Source: Tannerella sp. | GTDB taxonomy: Bacteria; Bacteroidota; Bacteroidia; Bacteroidales; Tannerellaceae | Direction of reading: 5' to 3' | NCBI GenBank assembly: GCA_031262895.1 | Contig: JAISGW010000019.1 | Location: forward strand, 1 to 5,825 | Length of the DNA stretch: 5,825 nucleotides | Shown: positions 1 through 5,825 of the stretch, in pieces | Layout: each line of letters opens with the position of its first letter | How positions within the stretch are numbered: the first letter of the stretch is position 1 | Position numbers and translations under genes: made by a program | The notes under the pieces: model-generated | What the model saw: only the letters and a program-made list of their open reading frames with translations | What the model was told of the DNA's origin: nothing | Database searches by the model: none

Positions 1-1
1 C

Positions 2-661
2 GACGTGAAGATGTCGCCAGAGGGCGTCCCCGGCCTGGCTACCGCCCATCTCTTCCGTTTTTCCAAACGTTTCCTTGACGAATACCTGCCCTATACCGTG
101 GAACTGGGCCGCTCTTTCGTCGCCCTCGAATATCAGGCCACCCGCGAAGGAGCAGCCAAGGGCCTCTTCGTGCTTGATAATCTTTGGGACGGCTTGGGCG
201 CCATGACCGTGATAGACCCCAGCCTGCGCTATTTTTTCGGTAAAGTGACCATGTACAACACCTACGACCCCCGGGCGCGGGATATGATACTTTATTTCTT
301 AGCCAAGCATTTCCCCGACAACGAAGGGCTGATGGAGCCTATCCATCCCTTGCGTACCCAGCCCGACACCGTGCTCCTTAAGGTACTGTTCGACGCGGAC
401 AATTATAAGGACGATTACCGGGTGCTTAACCGGGAAGTCCGCAAGTCGGGCATCAATATTCCACCCTTAGTCAATGCCTACATGAGCCTTTCGCCCAAGA
501 TGCGCACCTTCGGCACGGCCGTCAACCACGAATTCGGCGAGGTGGAAGAGACTGGCATCCTGATTGCCATCAACGAAATCCTCGAAGAGAAGAAGAAGCG
601 GCATATAGAAACCTATCTCAAGGAAGAATACCCCTCCCAACCCCCGCTTAAGTACCATTGA
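2..661 (+). CDS. GNAT-fold lipid N-acyltransferase, GlsB/OlsB-like (3' part; gene starts before the window)
   Basis: This frame is open to the left edge, so the 219 residues seen are the C-terminal part of a longer protein; Bacteroidota relatives are, from memory, about 320-340 residues. A GTG at 5 is in frame, but nothing marks it as a true start. Counting from that GTG, ELGRSFV (33-39) matches the core strand motif of the acyltransferase family once labelled 'hemolysin' (Pfam Acetyltransf_5). Further blocks GKVTMYNTY (79-87), IPPLVNAYMSLSPKM (152-166) and FGEVEETGILI (177-187) resemble the Bacteroidota branch that includes GlsB. GlsB moves a 3-hydroxyacyl group from acyl carrier protein onto glycine to start glycine/serine-lipid synthesis. 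The product would be cytoplasmic or peripheral to the inner membrane. A Lys-rich stretch near the C-terminus (196-199) could aid membrane contact, which is inference. No GlsA-like O-acyltransferase is visible next to it. The family is fairly sure; the exact substrate is not. Confidence 0.72.
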   Translation, partial: DVKMSPEGVPGLATAHLFRFSKRFLDEYLPYTVELGRSFVALEYQATREGAAKGLFVLDNLWDGLGAMTVIDPSLRYFFGKVTMYNTYDPRARDMILYFLAKHFPDNEGLMEPIHPLRTQPDTVLLKVLFDADNYKDDYRVLNREVRKSGINIPPLVNAYMSLSPKMRTFGTAVNHEFGEVEETGILIAINEILEEKKKRHIETYLKEEYPSQPPLKYH

Positions 662-707
662 AATACGAAAAAGATATTTCTTTCGTTATAAAGGAAAACA
701 TCATCAA

Positions 708-2021
708 ATGAAAATAGCCATTGTTGGAACCGGATATGTCGGTTTGGTCACCGGCACCTGCTTCGCAGAAATGGGAAGCGAAGTTTACTGTGTGGATGTA
801 GACAAGTCGAAAATAGAGAAATTGAAGAACGGCCTCATCCCTATCTATGAGCCGGGATTGGAAGAAATGGTATCCCGCAACGTGCAGGCCGGCCGTTTGA
901 AGTTCACCACCGAATTGGCCGAGTGCTTGGACGAGGTGGAAATCGTCTTCTCGGCCGTGGGCACGCCTCCCGATGAGGACGGCAGTGCTGATCTTCGCTA
1001 TGTGCTTGAGGTGGCGCGTGAAATCGGCCGCCTGATGAAGCAGTATCTCCTTGTGGTCACGAAGAGCACCGTACCCGTAGGTACGGCCGAGAAAATCAAG
1101 GCCGCCATACGCGAAGAGCAGGCCCTGCGCGGGGTAGACATTCCCTTCGACATCGCCTCCAATCCGGAGTTCCTCAAAGAAGGGGCCGCCATTAAGGATT
1201 TCATGAGTCCCGACCGCGTGGTCGTGGGCGTGGAGTCCGAGCAGGCCGAAAAACTGATGTCCAAGCTTTATCGTCCTTTTCTGCTGAATAATTTCCGCGT
1301 TATTTTTATGGATGTTCCTTCGGCCGAGATGACCAAGTACGCGGCCAATTCCATGTTGGCCACCCGCATCAGTTTCATGAACGACATTGCCAACCTCTGC
1401 GAGAGGGTAGGGGCCGACGTCAATATGGTACGCAAGGGTATAGGTTCGGACAGCCGCATCGGAACCCATTTCCTCTATCCCGGCTGCGGTTATGGCGGTT
1501 CCTGCTTTCCGAAGGACGTGCGCGCTCTTATCCATACGGCTTCGTTGCACGGGTACGAGATGCGCCTCTTGCAAGCCGTTGATGCCATCAATGAAGACCA
1601 GAAATCTATCCTCTTCCGCAAGTTGGAACAGCAGTTCGAAGGACATTTGGAAGGAAAGGAAATTGCCCTCTGGGGGCTTTCTTTCAAGCCGGAAACCGAC
1701 GACATGCGCGAGGCGCCTTCATTGGTGCTGATTGAAAAGCTGTTGGCTGCCGGTTGCCGGGTACGCGCCTACGACCCCGTGGCCATGGAAGAAGCTCGCC
1801 GCCGTTTTGGTGGCCGCATCGCTTATGCCAAAGATATTTATGAGGCCGTGGTCGACGCCGATGCCCTTTTCCTCGTCACCGAATGGAAGGAATTCCGCCT
1901 GCCCTCCTGGACGGTGGTCAAACGCCTCATGAAATGTCCCCTCGTCATCGACGGGCGCAACATATACGAGGCTTCCGAATTGGAGGAAAACGGCTTTACC
2001 TATTTCCGTATCGGCCGCTAA
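708..2021 (+). CDS. ugd: UDP-glucose 6-dehydrogenase
   Basis: This cytoplasmic enzyme oxidises UDP-glucose to UDP-glucuronate with two NAD+, feeding capsule, LPS and other surface glycans. At 437 residues it has the normal bacterial length. The N-terminal Rossmann domain opens with GTGYVG (7-12) and has an acidic strand end at Asp30 that should bind the NAD ribose. TKSTVPVGT (118-126) and NPEFLKEG (152-159) are family motifs. The central dimerisation helix carries EMTKYAANSML (207-217), with the conserved Lys210 and Asn214. The catalytic loop GGSCFPKD (263-270) holds the thioester-forming Cys266 and Asp270. The C-terminal UDP-binding domain starts near LWGLSFKPETDDMREAPS (321-338). No key residue is missing. 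It lies 46 nt after the acyltransferase gene; AAGGA at 691-695 is a weak, distant ribosome-binding candidate. No glycosyltransferase or epimerase flanks it here, so its pathway cannot be read from context. The homologous UDP-N-acetyl-mannosamine dehydrogenase (WecC) was considered, but the motifs fit Ugd better. Confidence 0.95.
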   Translation: MKIAIVGTGYVGLVTGTCFAEMGSEVYCVDVDKSKIEKLKNGLIPIYEPGLEEMVSRNVQAGRLKFTTELAECLDEVEIVFSAVGTPPDEDGSADLRYVLEVAREIGRLMKQYLLVVTKSTVPVGTAEKIKAAIREEQALRGVDIPFDIASNPEFLKEGAAIKDFMSPDRVVVGVESEQAEKLMSKLYRPFLLNNFRVIFMDVPSAEMTKYAANSMLATRISFMNDIANLCERVGADVNMVRKGIGSDSRIGTHFLYPGCGYGGSCFPKDVRALIHTASLHGYEMRLLQAVDAINEDQKSILFRKLEQQFEGHLEGKEIALWGLSFKPETDDMREAPSLVLIEKLLAAGCRVRAYDPVAMEEARRRFGGRIAYAKDIYEAVVDADALFLVTEWKEFRLPSWTVVKRLMKCPLVIDGRNIYEASELEENGFTYFRIGR

Positions 2022-2034
2022 AAATACTTTCTCC

Positions 2035-2067
2035 TTTCCGCTTTTTCGATTGAAATTCGTTCCTTTG
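2035..2067 (+). promoter_or_regulatory. Candidate Bacteroidales promoter before the protease-rex-FAH-porU cluster
   Basis: TTCCTTTG at 2060-2067 matches the Bacteroidetes -7 element TAnnTTTG except for one base. TTTC at 2035-2038 is a weak match to the -33 TTTG box, 21 bp upstream. Transcription would start near 2073-2076, leaving a leader of about 40 nt before the ATG at 2117. The site lies in the only sizeable gap before the four-gene cluster, which is where an operon promoter would be expected. The match was found by eye and is inference. Confidence 0.4.
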
Positions 2068-2084
2068 CCCGAAAATACGGGAAA

Positions 2085-2098
2085 AAGGCCTTGGCCTT
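2085..2098 (+). repeat. Short inverted repeat in the protease leader
   Basis: AAGGCC (2085-2090) is followed after TT by its reverse complement GGCCTT (2093-2098). As RNA it could fold as a 5-bp stem with the 4-nt loop CTTG, ending about 18 nt before the protease ATG. No T tract follows, so it is not a terminator. It may be a small leader hairpin or chance. Confidence 0.3.
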
Positions 2099-2116
2099 GA
2101 ATGAATCGCCGATGAT

Positions 2117-3742
2117 ATGAAAAGAAAAATACTATACCTCTTCTTGGCCGTCTGCACTGCTTGCACGGCCTATCCGCAAAAGTGGAACTTGCCCGGTAAC
2201 CGGGCGGCCGTGGAACTGCAAGAGCGGAAGCTATCCATGGCGCTTTATGCCGTGGCCAACTTTTATGTGGATTCCACTTCTACGCGCAAACTGGTAGAAG
2301 ATGCCATCCGCGGCATGCTTGACAAGCTGGATCCGCATTCCGCCTACATGACCCCTGAAGAGACCAAGGAAATGAACGAACCCCTGCAGGGCAACTTCGA
2401 CGGCATAGGCATACAGTTTAACATGCTTCAGGATACCCTTTATGTCGTGCAGGTCATCCCCGGCGGCCCTTCGGAAAGAGTAGGTCTCCGGGCAGGCGAC
2501 CGCATCATCGCGGTGAACGATACCTCCATCGTGAAGATGGGCACTGCCGACATCATGAAACGCCTGCGCGGCCCGAAAGGTACCGAGGTGCGGATAAAGG
2601 TCGTGCGCCGACATGCAACGCAGCCCATCGCCTTTAAAATCATCCGGGGTAAGATACCCATTTACAGTATCGACGCCGCTTACATGATTAACAAGCATAC
2701 GGGCTACATCAAGATAAACCGTTTCGCCGCCACTACGGGTGACGAGTTTCGCCAGGCTTTGACCAAGCTTAAGAAGCAGGGGATGAAGCAGCTGCTCCTC
2801 GACCTGCAAGACAATGGGGGCGGCTATATGGAACCGGCCATCGACGTAGCCGACCAATTCCTCTCCGGCGGCAAGATGATTGTTTATACCCAAGGTTACA
2901 GCCAGCCTAAGGAAAGCTTCAGGGCTTCGGCTAAGGGCGACTTCGAAACGGGACGGGTGGCCGTTTTGGTCGACGAGTCCACGGCTTCAGCCAGCGAGAT
3001 ACTCACCGGCGCCTTGCAGGATTGGGACCGTGCCGTGGTCATCGGCCGCCGTTCCTTCGGCAAAGGTTTGGTGCAAAGGCCTATCCCCTTGCCCGACGGC
3101 TCCATGATGCGCCTGACTGTGGCCCGCTATTATACGCCTTCGGGCCGTTGCGTGCAGAAACCTTACATCAAAGGCGACATGGCCGATTACAGCCGCGACC
3201 TGATTGACCGTTACAACCGGGGGGAACTGATGAGTGCCGACAGCATACATTTCCCCGATTCCCTGAAATGTTATACGTTGGAAAAGCACCGCACCGTGTA
3301 TGGCGGCGGAGGCATCATGCCCGACGTGTTCATTCCGCTCGACACCATGGACTTTACCGATTATTACCGTAACCTGGCAGCTTCCGGCGTCCTCCTGCAA
3401 ACTACCATGTCGTATATAGACACCCACCGCGCCGCACTCAAAAAGGCTTATCCCGACATCCGTTCGTTTAAGCAGAAATATATAGTGCCCGATGCCCTGA
3501 TAGCCAAGCTGGAGGCCAACGGCAAAGCCGAAAAGATAGCCTTCGACGCGAAACAATACGCCCGTTCGGAACATCTCATCCGCTTGCAGATGGCAGCCCT
3601 CATCGCCCGCGACCTTTATGATACGGGCGCGTATTACCAAATCATCAACGACTTGGAAGAAAGTTACAAGACAGCCCTGCGTATCCTTGACGACCCGGCG
3701 GCCTACAACAAAATCCTGCATATATCCAATGACGGGAAATGA
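2117..3742 (+). CDS. Exported S41 family carboxy-terminal processing protease (CtpA/Prc-like)
   Basis: This 541-residue serine protease should act in the periplasm on C-terminal tails of envelope proteins. Residues 1 to about 18 form a signal peptide: basic start MKRK, a hydrophobic stretch, then CTAYPQ. The Cys residues there (13, 16) lack a good lipobox, so signal peptidase I cleavage is more likely than lipidation. An N-terminal helical part (33-90) includes MLDKLDPHSAYMTPEE, typical of the family. A PDZ domain follows (about 91-165; GIGIQF at 96-101, GGPSERVGLRAGDRI at 116-130). The S41 core includes LLLDLQDNGGG (226-236). Alignment by spacing to E. coli Prc and Bacillus CtpB places the catalytic set at Ser291 (in STASASEI), Lys316 (in SFGKG) and Gln320, so it should be active. 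About 125 C-terminal residues after 415 are mostly helical by appearance and have no recognised domain. The ATG at 2117 is chosen because it immediately precedes the signal peptide. The 3' end overlaps rex by 14 nt. The natural substrate is unknown. Confidence 0.93.
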   Translation: MKRKILYLFLAVCTACTAYPQKWNLPGNRAAVELQERKLSMALYAVANFYVDSTSTRKLVEDAIRGMLDKLDPHSAYMTPEETKEMNEPLQGNFDGIGIQFNMLQDTLYVVQVIPGGPSERVGLRAGDRIIAVNDTSIVKMGTADIMKRLRGPKGTEVRIKVVRRHATQPIAFKIIRGKIPIYSIDAAYMINKHTGYIKINRFAATTGDEFRQALTKLKKQGMKQLLLDLQDNGGGYMEPAIDVADQFLSGGKMIVYTQGYSQPKESFRASAKGDFETGRVAVLVDESTASASEILTGALQDWDRAVVIGRRSFGKGLVQRPIPLPDGSMMRLTVARYYTPSGRCVQKPYIKGDMADYSRDLIDRYNRGELMSADSIHFPDSLKCYTLEKHRTVYGGGGIMPDVFIPLDTMDFTDYYRNLAASGVLLQTTMSYIDTHRAALKKAYPDIRSFKQKYIVPDALIAKLEANGKAEKIAFDAKQYARSEHLIRLQMAALIARDLYDTGAYYQIINDLEESYKTALRILDDPAAYNKILHISNDGK

Positions 3743-4376
3743 ACAACGCGCCCGTATACCCGAGCCGACGCTCCGGCGTCTGCCCTGGTATCTGGCCTTC
3801 GTGAAACTGCTGAAGGGGGAAGGTGAAACGTATGTCTCTTCCACGCAAATTGCCAAAGAAATCAGCGTGGACCCCAGCCAGGTTTCCAAAGACCTTTCCT
3901 TTGTCAACCTTGCCGGCAAGACGCGCGTGGGATACGAGATAGGCAGTCTGATAAGCGTGTTGGAAGATTTCCTCGGTTTCTCGAAGCGCCATAAGGCTGT
4001 CCTCTTCGGAGTGGGCAGTCTGGGCGCCGCCTTGTTGCAGGATTCCGGTTTGAAGCAATACGGTTTGGAAATCATTGCCGGCTTCGACATACGTCCGGAA
4101 TTGGACGGGACGCAGGTGAACGACATCCCCGTTTACCTGAACGGCGACTTTCCCCACCTTCATGCCCGGCACCAGGCTACTATCGGCGTCATCACCGTTC
4201 CGGTTGACCAGGCGCAGGCCGTGGCCGACCTCTTGGTCTCGGAAGGCGTTCGCGCCCTGTGGAACTTCACCCCCTTCCGCATTCGTGTGCCCGAAGGCGT
4301 AGTTGTGCAAAATACTTCCATCTATGCCCATTTGGCTGTTATGTTCAACCGTTTGAGCCTCTTGGACGGGGAATAA
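3729..4376 (+). CDS. rex: Redox-sensing transcriptional repressor Rex
   Basis: Rex is a dimeric cytoplasmic repressor that binds operators when NAD+ is plentiful and lets go when NADH rises, de-repressing fermentative and respiratory genes. The ATG at 3729 gives 215 residues, the usual Rex length (about 210-220). An in-frame ATG at 3618 exists, but it lies deep in the protease gene and would add 37 unconserved residues. The N-terminal winged helix spans about 10-84 and begins IPEPTLRRLPWYL; its recognition helix is DPSQVSKDLSFV (48-59), followed by GKTRVGYE (63-70). The Rossmann domain has GVGSLG (94-99) and the acidic strand end FDIRPE (119-124), with Asp120 placed to read NAD(H). NTSIYAHLAVMFNRL (195-209) should be the C-terminal domain-swapped helix. 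The recognition helix has Ser where many Firmicutes and Thermus proteins have Arg (QVRKDL). The start lies within the protease coding end, so translation is probably coupled. No convincing consensus Rex operator was found in the window. Confidence 0.95.
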   Translation: MTGNEQRARIPEPTLRRLPWYLAFVKLLKGEGETYVSSTQIAKEISVDPSQVSKDLSFVNLAGKTRVGYEIGSLISVLEDFLGFSKRHKAVLFGVGSLGAALLQDSGLKQYGLEIIAGFDIRPELDGTQVNDIPVYLNGDFPHLHARHQATIGVITVPVDQAQAVADLLVSEGVRALWNFTPFRIRVPEGVVVQNTSIYAHLAVMFNRLSLLDGE

Positions 4377-4993
4377 TGAAAATCATCTGCGTCGGCATGA
4401 ACTACGCATCCCACAATAAAGAGATGCGCTTCGCCTTAGAATCGGCAGACCCGGTGCTCTTTCTGAAGGCCGATTCGGCCTTGCTCAAAGACGGCAAGCC
4501 CTTTTTCTTGCCCGACTTCTCGGAAGATTTGGAGTACGAGACGGAACTCGTCGTCCGCATTGACCGCTTGGGAAGGAATATCGCCGAACGTTTCGCCTGC
4601 CGTTACTTTAACGAAGTGAGCGTAGGTATAGACTTCACCGCCCGCGACCTGCAGGCCCGCCTGCGCAGCCAAGGCCTGCCGTGGGAAATCAGCAAGGCCT
4701 TCGACAACTCGGCCGCCTTGGGCAGTTTCCTGCCTCTGGCTGCATTGGGCGGAGAAGTGCAAGCCTTGGATTTCCGGCTTGACATCAATGGGAAGACGGT
4801 ACAAAACGGGCGGACGGCCGAGATGATAGCCTCCGTTGACAGGATTGTGGCTTACGCCAGCCGTTTCTTCACCCTGCGTACGGGCGACCTTCTTTATACC
4901 GGTACGCCCGAAGGCGTCGGCCGCGTACATATTGACGATCATCTGGAGGGCTACCTTTGCGGTCGGAAGGTGTTGGAGTTTAATGTGAAATAA
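4376..4993 (+). CDS. Fumarylacetoacetate hydrolase (FAH) family protein, FAHD1/YcgM-like
   Basis: This is a small cytoplasmic metal-dependent enzyme of the FAH fold, 205 residues long and close to the single-domain FAHD1/YcgM type. Known members act as acylpyruvate hydrolases, oxaloacetate decarboxylases or hydroxyhepta-dienedioate isomerases. The metal site is visible: the Glu pair in YETEL (Glu55, Glu57) and Asp86 in VGIDFTARD. Lys107 in ISKAFDN and the TGTPEGVG loop (175-182) complete the usual active site, so it should be catalytic. The protein starts directly with MKIICVGMNYASH, without the longer N-terminal domain of the mammalian enzyme. The ATG at 4376 shares one base with the rex stop codon (TAATG), which fixes the start; an upstream in-frame ATG at 4259 lies within rex and would add unconserved sequence. 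The next gene, porU, begins 6 nt after its stop. The substrate cannot be told from sequence, and nothing in the neighbourhood suggests aromatic catabolism. Oxaloacetate or acylpyruvate clean-up is a reasonable guess only. Confidence 0.9.
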   Translation: MKIICVGMNYASHNKEMRFALESADPVLFLKADSALLKDGKPFFLPDFSEDLEYETELVVRIDRLGRNIAERFACRYFNEVSVGIDFTARDLQARLRSQGLPWEISKAFDNSAALGSFLPLAALGGEVQALDFRLDINGKTVQNGRTAEMIASVDRIVAYASRFFTLRTGDLLYTGTPEGVGRVHIDDHLEGYLCGRKVLEFNVK

Positions 4994-4999
4994 GAACCA

Positions 5000-5825
5000 A
5001 TGATGCGTCTTTGCCTTTTCCTCTTTTTCCTGCTCGTCTCGGCCCTGCCGATAGGGGCGCAGACTATCCGTTCCGTGCTGGCCGGCGGTCATTGGGTACG
5101 CATAGAAGTGGAACAGACAGGCATCTACAAAATCACCTACGCCGAACTGAAGAAGATGGGATTCGCCGACCCTGCGAAAGTCTCTGTGCACGGTTATGGC
5201 GGCTGGCCGCTCAGCGAGGACTTCAGCCAACCCGGCTATAAGGACGATTTGCCTGCGACGGGTGTCTATCGGGGCAGCGACTATCTGCTCTTTTACGGTT
5301 TGGGGCCGGTGAAATGGACTTACGACAGCAGTAGCCGGACGTTCGTGCATACCAATAACCCCTATTCCACTTATGGTAGCTATTTCTTGACCGACTCCAC
5401 CGCGACGAAAGACATGCCTTCTACGGCTTCGGCCGACAGCAGTGCCGCCCTCTCCATCCATACTTACGACGAATACCGGCTGTATGAGAACGACCGTTTC
5501 TCGCCTAACGCTTCGGGGCGCGAACTCTTTGGCGAGGCCTTTGTCAGCGGGCAGACGCGTACGCTTTCCTCCTCGGCTTTCCAGATTCCCGGCATCACCT
5601 CCGACGAGGGCAAGGTCTCGATGCGCTTCATCGCTTGCCCCCGCAGCATATCCGGCACCGCCACCCTCTCCATAGACGGGAAGGCCTTGCTCAACCTCAG
5701 TTTCCCCACCGTCCCCGTGAGCGACCTCTACACTAAAGCTACCGCCCAAACGGGAGTTGCCGCCTGGACGGGCGACAAGAGCGAGACGCCGCAGGTCAGC
5801 ATCAGCTACAATGGCGGTTCGTCCG
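5000..5825 (+). CDS. porU: Type IX secretion system sortase PorU (5' part; continues past the window)
   Basis: PorU is the cell-surface, gingipain-like (C25) cysteine protease of the type IX secretion system. It removes the C-terminal signal from cargo and links the cargo to anionic LPS at the outer membrane, working with PorV. Only 275 residues are present; family members exceed 1,000, and the catalytic C25 domain lies beyond the right edge. A clear signal peptide runs from residue 1 to 20 (hydrophobic core, then PIGA before Gln21). After it comes the typical PorU N-terminal block: GHWVRIEVEQTGIYKITY (30-47), LKKMGFADPAKVSVHGYGGW (50-69), DYLLFYGLGPVKW (94-106) and HTNNPYSTYGSYFLTD (117-132). 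The rest is beta-rich and Ser/Thr-rich, as expected for the region before the protease domain. Two ATGs in tandem (5000, 5003) could each start it; I chose the first. It sits 6 nt after the FAH gene, so it is probably in the same transcript. No frameshift or stop is seen. Confidence 0.88.
   Translation, partial: MMRLCLFLFFLLVSALPIGAQTIRSVLAGGHWVRIEVEQTGIYKITYAELKKMGFADPAKVSVHGYGGWPLSEDFSQPGYKDDLPATGVYRGSDYLLFYGLGPVKWTYDSSSRTFVHTNNPYSTYGSYFLTDSTATKDMPSTASADSSAALSIHTYDEYRLYENDRFSPNASGRELFGEAFVSGQTRTLSSSAFQIPGITSDEGKVSMRFIACPRSISGTATLSIDGKALLNLSFPTVPVSDLYTKATAQTGVAAWTGDKSETPQVSISYNGGSS

Noticed and set aside
662..707. Separate promoter for ugd in the 46-nt gap.
   Set aside because: The stretch is AT-rich, but I see no good TAnnTTTG box with a spaced -33 element.
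1069..1086. Perfect 7-bp inverted repeat with a 4-nt loop (CCGTACC / GGTACGG) inside ugd.
   Set aside because: It encodes the conserved TVPVGT motif of the enzyme, so coding constraint and chance explain it; there is no T tract and no gene boundary.
648..1646. A 332-codon minus-strand open frame opposite ugd.
   Set aside because: It has no domain, and ugd is certain on the other strand.
2022..2060. Rho-independent terminator after ugd.
   Set aside because: There are T-rich runs but no stable hairpin in front of them.
3618..3728. Longer Rex with an upstream in-frame ATG at 3618.
   Set aside because: The added 37 residues are only the protease gene read in another frame and do not resemble Rex; the 215-residue form has the normal length.
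2987..4126. A 379-codon minus-strand open frame across the protease and rex.
   Set aside because: It is a mirror of strongly conserved + strand genes and has no recognisable motif of its own.
4259..4375. Longer FAH protein with an in-frame ATG at 4259.
   Set aside because: The extension lies within rex, is unlike any FAH N-terminus, and the TAATG junction gives a natural start at 4376.
4983..5000. Possible Rex operator overlapping the FAH stop and the porU start.
   Set aside because: Only one half-site (TGTGAA) plus a trailing CAA agree with the consensus; the second half is mostly mismatched, about 9 of 14 defined positions by eye.
4436..5749. A 437-codon open frame on the minus strand across the FAH gene and porU.
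   Set aside because: It lies antisense to two genes with clear family motifs, and its translation looks compositional and matches no family I know. Long antisense frames are common where codons are GC-rich.

Overview
The window looks like chromosomal DNA from a member of the Bacteroidota, most likely the order Bacteroidales. Four things point there: a PorU-type (type IX secretion sortase) N-terminus at the right edge, a glycine/ornithine-lipid-type GNAT acyltransferase at the left edge, a Rex repressor of the Bacteroidota sequence style, and starts that mostly lack a strong Shine-Dalgarno sequence. By eye the GC content is moderately high, with GCC/GGC/CGC-rich codons throughout. That suits a GC-rich gut or oral lineage better than Bacteroides itself; I do not assign a genus. 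Codon use looks uniform, and there are no transposases, integrases, tRNAs, rRNAs or CRISPR repeats.

Layout: all six genes lie on the + strand. (1) 2-661 is the 3' part of an acyl-ACP-dependent N-acyltransferase-like GNAT protein (GlsB/OlsB family). (2) 708-2021 is a complete UDP-glucose 6-dehydrogenase. (3) A 95-bp gap carries a candidate Bacteroidales-type promoter. (4) 2117-3742 is an exported S41 carboxy-terminal processing protease with an intact Ser/Lys/Gln catalytic set. (5) 3729-4376 is the NADH-sensing repressor Rex. (6) 4376-4993 is a small fumarylacetoacetate-hydrolase-fold enzyme. (7) 5000 to the right edge is the N-terminal 275 residues of PorU. The last four genes are packed as an operon: a 14-nt overlap, a 1-nt overlap and a 6-nt gap.

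How they may work together: the left half (lipid N-acyltransferase, UDP-glucuronate synthesis) and the right half (periplasmic protease, T9SS sortase) both concern the cell envelope. The Rex-FAH-PorU packing suggests that a redox-sensing regulator is co-expressed with the enzyme that matures T9SS cargo at the outer membrane. Most of the window is ordinary, well-conserved gene content. I found no evidence of a new defence, mobile or RNA system. The most interesting point is the possible redox link to T9SS, which is inferred from gene order.
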